Below are positions 23,430-31,567 of a stretch of DNA of 64,000 nucleotides, piece by piece. The stretch is from Streptomyces griseoflavus. Its GTDB lineage: Bacteria > Actinomycetota > Actinomycetes > Streptomycetales > Streptomycetaceae. The notes under the pieces were generated by a model. The model was not told the DNA's origin. It saw nothing but the letters and a program-made list of their open reading frames with translations, and did not search any database. The stretch covers positions 178,131-242,130 of the forward strand of contig NZ_BMUC01000009.1 in assembly GCF_014649995.1 (NCBI RefSeq), in the 5' to 3' direction. Numbering within the stretch: the stretch's first letter is position 1; each line of letters starts with the position of its first letter. Position numbers and translations under genes: made by a program.

Positions 23430-24350
23430 GTGGCCAGCATCAGCGACGACTTCAACCGCCCCAACAACAGCGACCTCGGCGCCAACTGGATTGAGGTGTC
23501 CGGCGACTGGTCCATCGCCTCCAACCAGCTGTCCCCAGGCGCATCCGGCGGCACAATCATCCTCCGCGCCGCCACACCCATGGCCAGCAGCGACCACTAC
23601 GCGCAGGTCACCATCGCCGCCACCACCACAGCCAGCCAAGGCGTCTGGTGCCGCGGCAACGCCAACATCACCTCCGGCTACCTGTGGCGCAACAGCGGCA
23701 CCTCCTGGGACCTCTTCGCCGTCGTCGGCGGCTCCTTCGTCATGATCGGCACCTACGCTGTCGCAGCAGCACCCGGCGACACCGCCCGAGTCCAAGCCGT
23801 CGGCTCCACGATCAAAGCGTCCGTCAACGGCGTCCAGCGGGTCTCCGTCACCAACACCGACGTCCCCACCGGCACCAACGTCGGCATCCGATCCGAGTCC
23901 GTCGGCGCCCTGCGCTACGACGACTTCACCGCAGCAGACATCGCCGCAGGCGCCACCCTCGGCACCGCGGCCTCCACCGACACCGCGCAAACCCTCGCCG
24001 GCGCCAAGACAGCTGTGCTCAGCCCTGCGCTCCAAACCGCGACCGCACGCAGCCTTGTCGGGGCCAAGGCGTCGCTGCTACCCGCCGCGGTACAAACCGA
24101 GGCCGCCCAGCCCCTCGCGGGCACGGTCAGCCGAAGCCTCGACACCGCCACAACCCACGAGGCGGGCCGGCCCCTCGAAGGCGCCAAAAACGCCGCCCTC
24201 GCCCCCGCCCTGGAGACCAACACAGCGAGACCACTCGTCGCAGCAGGCCCCGACCAGGACATCGACATCACCGTAGGCACGCCACACAGCGCGCCCTACA
24301 CGGCAAGCCCACCGGCCGCCAGCAGCTGGAAGGTGGGCGCGCCATGCTGA
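23430..24350 (+). CDS. lectin-like fibre protein with tandem repeats (306 aa)
   Basis: GTG 23430. Residues 1-165 look like a concanavalin-type jelly-roll (ASISDDFNRPNNSDLGANWI; GVWCRGNANITSGYLWRNSG; RVQAVGSTIKASVNG). Residues about 180-270 are degenerate repeats of roughly 20-25 residues built on a LAGAKTAVLSPALQTATAR motif. A C-terminal short beta segment follows. The likely role is host-receptor binding; overlaps the next gene by 7 bases. Confidence 0.7.
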   Translation: MASISDDFNRPNNSDLGANWIEVSGDWSIASNQLSPGASGGTIILRAATPMASSDHYAQVTIAATTTASQGVWCRGNANITSGYLWRNSGTSWDLFAVVGGSFVMIGTYAVAAAPGDTARVQAVGSTIKASVNGVQRVSVTNTDVPTGTNVGIRSESVGALRYDDFTAADIAAGATLGTAASTDTAQTLAGAKTAVLSPALQTATARSLVGAKASLLPAAVQTEAAQPLAGTVSRSLDTATTHEAGRPLEGAKNAALAPALETNTARPLVAAGPDQDIDITVGTPHSAPYTASPPAASSWKVGAPC

Positions 24351-24631
24351 TCCCCGCCACCTCCACCGAATACCTGCACATCCCCGTCACCGCCCCCGCC
24401 GGCATCGACCTCACCAGCACCCCAGTGCGGATCGCCGTCGTCGCACACGGAGACAACCCCGCCGCCGGCGAGTGGCAAACAGCCGAATGGGCCGACAGCC
24501 AAGCCCGCATCCTCATCGGCCCCGACAGCGGCACACTCCTCACCCGCGGCACCTACCGCGTCTGGATCGCCATCGACCCACCCGGGCCCGAAAACATCGT
24601 CCGCCTCTCCGGCACCCTCAACATCACCTAA
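24344..24631 (+). CDS. small structural protein (95 aa)
   Basis: Immunoglobulin-like beta pattern: TEYLHIPVTAPAGIDLTSTP, RIAVVAHGDNPAAGEWQTAE, TYRVWIAIDPPGPENIVRLS. Common small protein in Streptomyces fibre modules. The start overlaps the fibre gene. Confidence 0.65.
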   Translation: MLIPATSTEYLHIPVTAPAGIDLTSTPVRIAVVAHGDNPAAGEWQTAEWADSQARILIGPDSGTLLTRGTYRVWIAIDPPGPENIVRLSGTLNIT

Positions 24632-24670
24632 CCCCCCCTCGCGCCCGCGGCGCCCAACCGAGGAGGCCGC

Positions 24671-25054
24671 GTGGCCGACAACCTGACCAACACCGGCGAG
24701 AACCGCGTCCTGGACTTCATCCTGGGCCTGTCCGCCACAGCCCCCACGCCACCACTGAAGGTGGCGCTCGTGACCGCCGCAGGCAGTGACGCGGCAGCCG
24801 GAACCGAAGTGACCGGCGGCTCCTACGCCCGGCAGAACCTCAGCGTCGGTGCCGCGGTCGGCGGGGCCACCACCTCCTCGGCCGACCTCGTCTGGGCAGG
24901 AATGCCCGCCGGGACGATCGTCGGCTGGGAGATCTGGGACTCCGCAGGCACACCGGTGCGACTCTGGTACGGGCCGCTCAACGAACCGAAGACCCTGTCG
25001 GCAGGCGACGAGTACAGGATCGCGGCCGGCGATCTGGACCTGTCGATCAGTTGA
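24671..25054 (+). CDS. phage tail fibre-type protein (127 aa)
   Basis: GTG 24671 with GAGGAGG. LTNTGENRVLDFILGLSATA, PPLKVALVTAAGSDAAAGTE and YARQNLSVGAAVGG match a conserved family of small phage tail proteins in which PPLxVALVT and GGSYARQ recur. Beta-rich. Structural role is well supported by family and context. Confidence 0.75.
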   Translation: MADNLTNTGENRVLDFILGLSATAPTPPLKVALVTAAGSDAAAGTEVTGGSYARQNLSVGAAVGGATTSSADLVWAGMPAGTIVGWEIWDSAGTPVRLWYGPLNEPKTLSAGDEYRIAAGDLDLSIS

Positions 25055-25064
25055 GGGAGGCGAC

Positions 25065-26177
25065 ATGCCGTCCCTGTCCACGCTGGTCGACAACTTCAAC
25101 GCCGCAGCGCTGAGCCCGGAATGGGGCAACGCCTACGGCGGCACGTCGGTGGTGGCAGGCCAGGCCCGGGTGCCCTGCACGGTCGGCTACGCCGGCTGCC
25201 AGACCGGGTACGCGTGGACCCTCGCCGGAGCAAGCTTCTTCGTGCAGGTGCCGACGACGCCGAACCCGACCGGCGCGACCGCCGAAGCCTATGCGGCAGT
25301 GACCGTGCAGGGCACCGTCGAAGGCACGCGCGTCGGCTTCATCATCAACAAGGTCACCGGCATGCTGCGGTGCGTGTCCGAGACGGGCTACTGGGACGAC
25401 GCCGCTGTCGAACTCGCCTACGACCCGGTCGCGCACCTCTTCCTCCGGCTCGCCGACGACGGCACCAACCTCACCTGGTCCACCTCACCCAACGGGACGA
25501 CGTGGACAACCCGGCGCACCCTCGCCACCCCAGCCTGGATCGCGGCCGACGCCGAACTGTGCGCCCTCGACATGAGCGCCCACCGCGACGGCGGAGCCGA
25601 CGACTACGCGGCCTTCGACTACTTCAACACGCTCGATGACGGCGCCGTCAGCTTCGGCAGCGGCGAAGGCAGCGCCCAATCCTCCGCCACCGCGGTCGGC
25701 ATCCTCGTCGCCCACGGCACCGCTACAGGCGCAGCCACGGCCACAGCCACCACAGCCGGGGCAGCCGCCTACCACGGCACCGCCACCGGCAGCGCCCAGA
25801 GCAACGCCACCGCCGTGTCCGCCGACACCGACATCCCGGAGGTGGCCGAGTTGTCCGCCGGAGACTGGGACCTGTACATCGAGCAAGGCGCCACCTTCCT
25901 CCAGCGCTTCACCGTCGACGACGACCCCGACTTCACCTGGGACGGCTGGACAGCCCGCTCACAAATCAGGTCCGAAGCCTCCGCGCACGGCGACCTCCTC
26001 CTCGACCTCACCGACTACCTCACCATCGACGGGCCAGAGATCCGCATCCAAATCCCCGCCACAATCACCGAAACCCTCACCCGCAACGGGCGCTGGGACC
26101 TCGAAGTCGTCAACGGCTCGACCGTCGTCCGCCTCCTCAACGGCCGGGCCATCGTGTCGCCGGAGGTGACCCGGTGA
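25065..26177 (+). CDS. tail fibre/baseplate protein with lectin-like and BppU-like parts (370 aa)
   Basis: GAGGGAGG site, ATG 25065. Residues 1-195 are another jelly-roll (STLVDNFNAAALSPEWGNAY; VGFIINKVTGMLRCVSETGY). Residues 195-260 are Ala/Thr/Gly low-complexity linker. The last 110 residues (LYIEQGATFLQRFTVDDD; WTARSQIRSEASAHGDLLLD; GPEIRIQIPATITETL) look like the phage baseplate domain that holds fibres. GTGA overlap with the next gene. Confidence 0.7.
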   Translation: MPSLSTLVDNFNAAALSPEWGNAYGGTSVVAGQARVPCTVGYAGCQTGYAWTLAGASFFVQVPTTPNPTGATAEAYAAVTVQGTVEGTRVGFIINKVTGMLRCVSETGYWDDAAVELAYDPVAHLFLRLADDGTNLTWSTSPNGTTWTTRRTLATPAWIAADAELCALDMSAHRDGGADDYAAFDYFNTLDDGAVSFGSGEGSAQSSATAVGILVAHGTATGAATATATTAGAAAYHGTATGSAQSNATAVSADTDIPEVAELSAGDWDLYIEQGATFLQRFTVDDDPDFTWDGWTARSQIRSEASAHGDLLLDLTDYLTIDGPEIRIQIPATITETLTRNGRWDLEVVNGSTVVRLLNGRAIVSPEVTR

Positions 26178-27391
26178 GGATCCGAGTCTCCGGTGAACGC
26201 CCCATCGACGCGATCACCGTCAACGGCGCCCCCTCCCGCATCGTCACCGTGACCGCCGGCCTCGTCTCCTCCGTCAACGGGAAGACCGGCGGCGTCACCA
26301 TCGACGCTGAAATGGTCGGCGCCGACCCGGCAGGCTCCGCCGCGGCAGTCCTCGACACGGCAGTCCAAGCAGCCACCGACGCGCAGGCTGCGGCCATCGA
26401 GACAGCCGCAGCCGACGCCACCGCGAAAGTCACCGCACACGCCACCGCGACCGACCCCCACGGCGACCGCGCCTGGGCCAGCGGCCAGTTCCTCCCTGCC
26501 AGCGGCGGCACCCTCACCGGCGGATTCTTCGCCGACCTGCCCGTCCGAGTCCTCTTCGCCAAAACCACCAGCACGACGCAGCACGCCGGCACCTTCTACC
26601 AGGCAGGCACATCCGGCGCGCACGTATCCGCACTCAACGTCGTCTCCGACAACCCGCAAGGCAGCGCGTTCCAGCTGTCCGGCAAAGAGACCGGCCTCGG
26701 CACCGCGAAGATCTCCCACCTCAACCCCGGCCCCGACATCAACAGCGACGCCGGCGCCGCAGCCCTGTCGCTGGACCTGAAGCGCAACGGCATGGGCGGC
26801 ACGGCCGCGCAGGGCATCTTCGTCACCGCGACCGAAGGCGCCACCACCGGCAACCTCATCGTCCTCCGCAACAACGGCAGAGACGACTTCGTCGTCAAAG
26901 GCAGCGGACGCGCCGGCGTCGGAATGGACATCGGAGAAGCACCCGAAGCGTCACTCGAGGTCAAGCAGCCCGACACGACCACACCCGGCCTCGTCGTCTC
27001 CGGCATCGCCTCCACCACGTCGCCGCTGTTCCAGACCAAGACCAGCGCCGGCACCGCCACCTTCGAGATCGGCAGCAGCGGGGCGATCGTGCACCGAGCT
27101 GTCGCCTTCTTCACCGGCGCCCTCCAGCTCGGCTCCACCAGCACCGACTTCGGAGGCTCCGGCGGCGTCGTCCTGTCGATGAAGAACGCCACCACCGCAC
27201 CGTCGACGAACCCCACCGACGGGGTGATCGCCTACGCGCAAGGCGGCGTCTTCAAGGTCCGCTCCGCCGGCGGAGTCATCTTCGACACCACCCGGCGCAC
27301 CGTCACCGGCGCCAAGGGCGGCAACGCCGCGCTGACCAGCCTGCTCACACAGCTCGCCACCATCGGACTCATCACCGACAACACCACCTAA
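26174..27391 (+). CDS. tail fibre protein (405 aa)
   Basis: Typical Streptomyces fibre N-terminus (VSSVNGKTGGVTIDAEMVGA, then DPAGSA), a helical stretch of about 40 Ala/Asp-rich residues, the HATATDPHGDRAW segment seen in fibre stalks, a GGTLTGGF knob-like motif and a long beta-rich shaft to the C-terminus. GTG start overlaps the previous stop. Receptor binding expected; tip specificity unknown. Confidence 0.8.
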   Translation: MRIRVSGERPIDAITVNGAPSRIVTVTAGLVSSVNGKTGGVTIDAEMVGADPAGSAAAVLDTAVQAATDAQAAAIETAAADATAKVTAHATATDPHGDRAWASGQFLPASGGTLTGGFFADLPVRVLFAKTTSTTQHAGTFYQAGTSGAHVSALNVVSDNPQGSAFQLSGKETGLGTAKISHLNPGPDINSDAGAAALSLDLKRNGMGGTAAQGIFVTATEGATTGNLIVLRNNGRDDFVVKGSGRAGVGMDIGEAPEASLEVKQPDTTTPGLVVSGIASTTSPLFQTKTSAGTATFEIGSSGAIVHRAVAFFTGALQLGSTSTDFGGSGGVVLSMKNATTAPSTNPTDGVIAYAQGGVFKVRSAGGVIFDTTRRTVTGAKGGNAALTSLLTQLATIGLITDNTT

Positions 27392-27415
27392 CCCACACCC
27401 CGGAGGCCCGCGCCC

Positions 27416-27691
27416 ATGGCCGCCACACCAGACCTGCCCCTGTGGGCATGGAATCTGATCATCGCCATCCAGCGACACGAAGAACTCCACGGCAAGGAAG
27501 ACGCCTGCCTCGGGGGCGTCCTCAAAGCCGTACCCGCCGACGTCCGTCACCAGGCAGAAGCGATCAGCAGCTACGTCCAGAAGGCCAGCGGTAACCAGAT
27601 CGCCGACAGCGCCCTCAAGAACTTCGCGAACATCATGGGCGACTTCTTCAGCGACGCCAGCCCTCGGCAGGAGGAGGCGGTCGACGGATGA
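27416..27691 (+). CDS. small helical protein (91 aa)
   Basis: GGAGG site, ATG 27416. LPLWAWNLIIAIQRHEELHG, then LGGVLKAVPADVRHQAEAIS, all helical, acidic tail. ATGA coupled to the next gene. Unrecognised. Confidence 0.6.
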   Translation: MAATPDLPLWAWNLIIAIQRHEELHGKEDACLGGVLKAVPADVRHQAEAISSYVQKASGNQIADSALKNFANIMGDFFSDASPRQEEAVDG

Positions 27692-27936
27692 CGCAGCCCC
27701 GCGAGTCCGGCCTCTACGACTGCCCGCACTGCACGGACGCCGTCGTCGACCTCGACGAGCACCTCAAGACATGCACCGCGCGCAAGCAAGACGAACTCGC
27801 CGACGCCCACCGGCTCATCGCCGAACACGAGCAGCAGCAGACCAAAGCCTGCCTCGCCGAGATCGAGCAGGTGCTCGCCAAGTACGGGCGCCGCCTCCAG
27901 ATCACCCAACCGCAGATCAGCATCGTCCCCACGTAG
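27688..27936 (+). CDS. zinc-finger coiled-coil protein (82 aa)
   Basis: DCPHCTDAVVDLDEHLKTC is a C2HC-type finger at residues 10-30; the rest is a coiled coil (DELADAHRLIAEHEQQQTKA). ATGA overlap with the gene before. Role unknown. Confidence 0.6.
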   Translation: MTQPRESGLYDCPHCTDAVVDLDEHLKTCTARKQDELADAHRLIAEHEQQQTKACLAEIEQVLAKYGRRLQITQPQISIVPT

Positions 27937-27945
27937 GAGACCGCC

Positions 27946-28485
27946 ATGCCCACCAGCGACAACGAGGGCAAGGACTGGTCCCTCGACAAGTTCCGCTACC
28001 ACCTGCCGAACACGGTCACGGATGTCGGGCCGGGTGAGGGGACCTACGCGAAGCTCTTCCGACCCGTGCACGGGGGCGTGTGGTGGACCTGCATCGAAGT
28101 CCACGGACCCTACGTGAAGCGCTTCCGCCTGAAGTCGACGAAGACCCGCAAGATGTACGACGAGCCCCACGTCATGGACGCCCGCAAGGCGCCCGACCAC
28201 CTCTTCCACCGGGATCTCGTGATCTTTGGGGATGTGCTGGAGCACGTCGAGCGGGACGACGCGGTCGCCCTGCTCCAGCGCGCAGAGGCGGCCGGGGCGT
28301 GGAACATCCTCGTCAGCGTGCCGATCGTCGACTCCCCGCAGGGCGAGGTCGACGGCAACCCGCACGAGGCGCACCTGCACCAGTGGGATGCGGACGACAT
28401 GGACGCCGTGATGGCGAGTCTCGGCGGGAAGGTCGAGTCCATGCGTGGGAACACGCTCGGCTGCTGGTGGTGGACGCGGACGTGA
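27946..28485 (+). CDS. SAM-dependent methyltransferase (179 aa)
   Basis: Class I Rossmann methyltransferase: motif I TDVGPGEGTYAK (residues 25-36), acidic end of the second strand at E51 (CIEVHGPYVKRF), motif IV-like DLVIFGDVLEHV (90-101), then HLHQWDADDMDAVM. The final helix is short, so the domain is minimal. It lies in the fibre module, so modification of a virion or surface glycan is possible, but DNA or small-molecule substrates are not excluded. Confidence 0.85.
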   Translation: MPTSDNEGKDWSLDKFRYHLPNTVTDVGPGEGTYAKLFRPVHGGVWWTCIEVHGPYVKRFRLKSTKTRKMYDEPHVMDARKAPDHLFHRDLVIFGDVLEHVERDDAVALLQRAEAAGAWNILVSVPIVDSPQGEVDGNPHEAHLHQWDADDMDAVMASLGGKVESMRGNTLGCWWWTRT

Positions 28486-28739
28486 CCGCCCAGATCTTCC
28501 GCTTTGAGGTTCCCGTCGACGACCGGTGGCATGAGATCGCCGGATGCAGCACCCCGCTGCACGTCGGCTGCCGCAGCCCCTGGACCGTCGAGTTCTGGGC
28601 CTGGCAGCGCGAAGACCTCCCCGCCCGACGCTTCCGCGTCTTCGGCACCGGACAGCCCATCCCCGACGGCACCCACTACCGGGGCACGACCATCGCACCC
28701 GGCGGACAACTCGTCTGGCACCTCATCGAACACCCCTGA
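28482..28739 (+). CDS. DUF7352-like protein (85 aa)
   Basis: GTG 28482 overlaps the previous stop. IFRFEVPVDDRWHEIAGCST, EFWAWQRE, RRFRVFGTGQPIPDGTHYRG and LVWHLIEHP form the compact beta domain typical of this actinophage family. Function unknown. Confidence 0.7.
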   Translation: MTAQIFRFEVPVDDRWHEIAGCSTPLHVGCRSPWTVEFWAWQREDLPARRFRVFGTGQPIPDGTHYRGTTIAPGGQLVWHLIEHP

Positions 28740-28757
28740 ACCACAGGAGCCCGCGCC

Positions 28758-29072
28758 ATGGCCCGCTACCGCAAGCGCCCCGTCGAGATCGAAGCCCACC
28801 AGTGGCACCAGAACGGAGACCACCCGCAGGACGGACCGGCTGACCGAGAAGGCAAGGTCGTCCGCTACTTCCGGCGACCCGAACCGGAGTACAGCGGTCA
28901 GCTCACGCACGAGCCGTGCGGCCGGATCTGGCACGACCACGGCTGGATCGACACCCTCGAAGGCGGCCACACCGTCTGCCCCGGAGACTGGATCATCACC
29001 GGAGTGCAGGGTGAGTTCTACCCCTGCAAGCCCGCCATCTTCGCCGCCACCTACGAGGCGGTGACCGGCTGA
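28758..29072 (+). CDS. conserved small phage protein, PGDWI type (104 aa)
   Basis: ARYRKRPVEIEAHQWHQNGD and VCPGDWIITGVQGEFYPCKP are the signature ends of a very common phage protein family (about 100 aa). Biochemical role not established. TGATG coupling to the next gene. Confidence 0.75.
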   Translation: MARYRKRPVEIEAHQWHQNGDHPQDGPADREGKVVRYFRRPEPEYSGQLTHEPCGRIWHDHGWIDTLEGGHTVCPGDWIITGVQGEFYPCKPAIFAATYEAVTG

Positions 29073-29284
29073 TGGCAGGCGTACCCAGCTACCGGCAGCT
29101 CGCCGAACGCACCCTCGACCAGACCGCGCAGGAACTCAACGCCATGCCGCAAGGCACCGTCTCCACCCACGAGATCCAGGCCCGCGCAGCCAAAGCCCAG
29201 GTCTACGCCCTGGTCGCAGCCACTCAGGCCCTGCTGGAGATCGGCGACGTCCTCCGCGAGAACCTCAAGCGAGGTGACGCCTGA
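29072..29284 (+). CDS. small helical protein (70 aa)
   Basis: TGATG start. All helix: YRQLAERTLDQTAQELNAMP, AAKAQVYALVAATQALLEIG. Frequent neighbour of the PGDWI-type protein in actinophages; role unknown. Confidence 0.6.
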   Translation: MAGVPSYRQLAERTLDQTAQELNAMPQGTVSTHEIQARAAKAQVYALVAATQALLEIGDVLRENLKRGDA

Positions 29285-29616
29285 TGGCCCGCCTGCAGAT
29301 CCTCGAACTCCCCGAAGGCAGCGGCGACGACCGGCCGCCGTTCGTCCTCGTCATCGACCAGTGGGACGTCGACACGCTCGAAGCCACCACCATGCTCACC
29401 GAGTACTGGGACGCCTTCGGCAAGAAGATCGGCGCCCGAGGCGTCCTCTTCTGCGACCGCACCATCGACATCCCCGCCAACGACACCACCGCATACCTCG
29501 ACGCCCCGTCCGCAAGGCAGGAAGTCGTAGTCGAGCTCGCCGGACAAGACCCGCAAAGCGTCATCGACGCAGCGATACGGAAGGCCAAGGACGACCCGCA
29601 AGCAAGGCTCCAGTGA
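29284..29616 (+). CDS. hypothetical protein (110 aa)
   Basis: Begins ARLQILELPEGSGDDRPPFV, then LVIDQWD, a common start of small Streptomyces phage proteins. Alpha/beta with an acidic middle. TGATG coupled. Confidence 0.6.
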   Translation: MARLQILELPEGSGDDRPPFVLVIDQWDVDTLEATTMLTEYWDAFGKKIGARGVLFCDRTIDIPANDTTAYLDAPSARQEVVVELAGQDPQSVIDAAIRKAKDDPQARLQ

Positions 29617-29650
29617 GCGGCGATACCGAACGCAGCCCTGAGGAGTAGAC

Positions 29651-29875
29651 GTGCCGGCCTATCTCGTCATCCACCCGCGGGACCAACGGCGCGACGACCT
29701 CCGCCTCTCAGGCGACGACCTCACCCTCCGCTTCGAAGCCGGCTGGGCCATCTTCACCGACAGCCAAGGCGACTGCCTCGCCATCCCTTGCGGGCAAGGT
29801 GCCAGCATCCAACGCGACGATGAGCCGCTGCCCGAGGGGGAACTGACAGGCGGTGCGCAGGCGTTGAATAAGTAG
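29651..29875 (+). CDS. small hypothetical protein (74 aa)
   Basis: GTG 29651 with GAGGAG. YLVIHPRDQRRDDLRLSGDD then FEAGWAIFTDSQGDCLAIPC, beta-rich. Ends in front of a terminator, so it closes the fibre operon. Confidence 0.6.
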   Translation: MPAYLVIHPRDQRRDDLRLSGDDLTLRFEAGWAIFTDSQGDCLAIPCGQGASIQRDDEPLPEGELTGGAQALNK

Positions 29876-29876
29876 G

Positions 29877-29906
29877 ACCCCGGCGAGTGCGCTAACACTC
29901 CCGGGG
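29877..29906. terminator. hairpin terminator of the fibre operon
   Basis: CCCCGG with CCGGGG plus inner GAGTG with CACTC, one-base bulge, 6-base loop. Followed by the HNH gene. Confidence 0.6.
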
Positions 29907-29935
29907 CGTGGCCGATCTGATGAGAGCAGACCGAC

Positions 29936-30796
29936 ATGACCAACGCTACACGCCTCTGTGACCGCTGCGGCGCAGACATCAGCGCCCTGCACCGGAACGC
30001 CCGGCGCTGCAAGACCTGCCCCACCCGCCAGCCACTGGGTGCCATACCCGAACGCGCCTGCGAGATCTGCGGCACCATCTACATCCCGAAGCGGCGAGAC
30101 TCCGTCTGCTGCTCACGGGCTTGCAACGGGCTCCGCTACAACCGCCTCTACGCCGCCCGACAGAAGGCCGCAGAACCAGAGCGGACCTGCCCCGGCTGCG
30201 AGACCACCTTCAAGGCGTGGCGCACTGATCAGAAGTACTGCACCCCCGAGTGCGGTAACCGGCACCGAGCCCGCCGCGCTTACCAGTACGCAGACCTTTC
30301 TGACCGCCCCTGTCAGCGCTGCGGCACAGTCTTCACCCCCAAGCAGTCCACCTCCGTGTACTGCTCCCGGTTGTGCAGCCGCCGTGTCACCTACGCCCGA
30401 TACCGGCCGCAACGCCTCGCAGCCACCAAGGCTTGGGTGAAGGCCAACCCGGAACTGCGACGAGCCATAGCGGCGCAATACAAGGCCAATCGCAGGATGT
30501 GGGAGCAGCTCAACCCAGGCAGCGTCGGCATCCTCAGCAAGGACTGGCGCAAGCTCGTCCGCCACTACCGCCACCGCTGCGCCTACTGCGGCGGCAACGA
30601 AGGCGGCATCCACATGGAGCACGTCATACCTCTCTCCCGCGGAGGCCGGCATGCCATCGGCAACGTCCTCCCCGCCTGCCAAAGCTGCAACCTGTCAAAG
30701 GGAGCCAAGCTCGTCGCTGAATGGAAGCGAGATGATTCCGCATGGTCGCCGGACGTGAAGCAACCCCCGGAGATGCCGCTGACACTGAGCGCCTGA
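29936..30796 (+). CDS. HNH endonuclease with four N-terminal zinc ribbons (286 aa)
   Basis: Four Cys4-type modules in a row (residues about 8-29, 43-63, 84-104, 122-143; e.g. CEICGTIYIPKRR and CQRCGTVFTPKQ) precede a basic linker and an HNH nuclease: CAYCGGNEGGIHMEHVIPLS followed by RGGRHAIGNVLPACQSCN. The HNH metal-binding His/Asn and CxxC pairs are present. The finger array probably gives site recognition, as in homing-type nucleases. The last 55 bases overlap the following gene. Confidence 0.85.
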   Translation: MTNATRLCDRCGADISALHRNARRCKTCPTRQPLGAIPERACEICGTIYIPKRRDSVCCSRACNGLRYNRLYAARQKAAEPERTCPGCETTFKAWRTDQKYCTPECGNRHRARRAYQYADLSDRPCQRCGTVFTPKQSTSVYCSRLCSRRVTYARYRPQRLAATKAWVKANPELRRAIAAQYKANRRMWEQLNPGSVGILSKDWRKLVRHYRHRCAYCGGNEGGIHMEHVIPLSRGGRHAIGNVLPACQSCNLSKGAKLVAEWKRDDSAWSPDVKQPPEMPLTLSA

Positions 30797-30993
30797 TGCG
30801 CTACTGGGCCGAGGGCCCCGGTGCAGCCAAGATCGCCTGGGGATCAGAGGGGGACTTCGAGCGCTGCCGAGTCCAGCTGGGGAAGTACGTCAAGCCCGGC
30901 CGGATGCTCGACGGCCTCTGCTCCAACCTGCACAAGCGGGCCACCGGAGAACGCCCCGGCCCCAACGCCCACGGCGGCAAGGACACAGACTGA
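30742..30993 (+). CDS. conserved small phage protein upstream of HNH (83 aa)
   Basis: The conserved block is LMRYWAEGPGAAKIAWGSEG then DFERCRVQLGKYV and GLCSNLHKRATGERPG, common in actinophages just before packaging genes. Start ATG 30742 lies inside the HNH gene; a later start near residue 18 is possible. TGATG coupling to the next gene. Confidence 0.65.
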   Translation: MVAGREATPGDAADTERLMRYWAEGPGAAKIAWGSEGDFERCRVQLGKYVKPGRMLDGLCSNLHKRATGERPGPNAHGGKDTD

Positions 30994-31304
30994 TGCCCAG
31001 CCAAGGCCGGCGATCATCACCCCTGCCGAAGGGCTGGCACCGCATCCGCGGCCGCATCCTCAAGCGGGACGGCCACGTCTGTCAGTGGCCCCTCGCAGCC
31101 GGCGGCCTGTGCGGAGAGCCAGCCAACCAGGTGGACCACAAGCAAGGCGCCGCCCTGGGCGTCGACGATCACAGTGACGCGAACCTCTGGGCCCTGTGTC
31201 AGTGGCACCACGATCAGAAGACAGGTCGTGAGGCATCGGCCGTGGCACATGCCAAGCCTCCTCGGCGACGGCCGGCCGAGGCTCACCCCGGCTTGATCAA
31301 CTGA
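30993..31304 (+). CDS. HNH endonuclease, packaging-associated (103 aa)
   Basis: PKGWHRIRGRILKRDGHVCQ, then NQVDHKQGAALGVDDHSDAN, LWALCQWHHDQKTG: the compact HNH fold with the D-H pair and the terminal WHHxxKT. HNH proteins of this size beside terminase genes assist packaging cleavage in several long-tailed phages (e.g. HK97). Here it lies two genes upstream of the small terminase. The start follows the previous stop (TGATG). Confidence 0.85.
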   Translation: MPSQGRRSSPLPKGWHRIRGRILKRDGHVCQWPLAAGGLCGEPANQVDHKQGAALGVDDHSDANLWALCQWHHDQKTGREASAVAHAKPPRRRPAEAHPGLIN

Positions 31305-31441
31305 GTCAAGTCGACCTTGATCGATCTCAGGGTGATCATGCCTCCAAGATCACCCTGGGGGGTGCCTCCAAGATCATTTAGATCTGAGGATCGGGCACGT
31401 TAGCTTGGCGCGATGCGCGCGACTCTGGGGATCTCGTGATC
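31294..31441. repeat. GATC-rich cluster with 14-bp direct repeat
   Basis: Ten GATC sites occur in 148 bp, far above what a GC-rich background would give. TGCCTCCAAGATCA occurs at 31339-31352 and again at 31363-31376, and a 9-bp inverted repeat (31329-31337 with 31348-31356) overlaps it. The whole gap 31305-31567 contains no gene. Candidate origin, packaging or regulatory site. Confidence 0.55.
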
Positions 31442-31567
31442 ATGGCCTGACCTGCGGAAACGCCCCTGAGGCGTCGCCGGCCTGCACGGCCCCTCGCGTG
31501 TCACGAACCTGTATCAGTGCAGGTCACAGCACAGATTGGCGTCACGCATCGCCGTAGACTGGGATGC

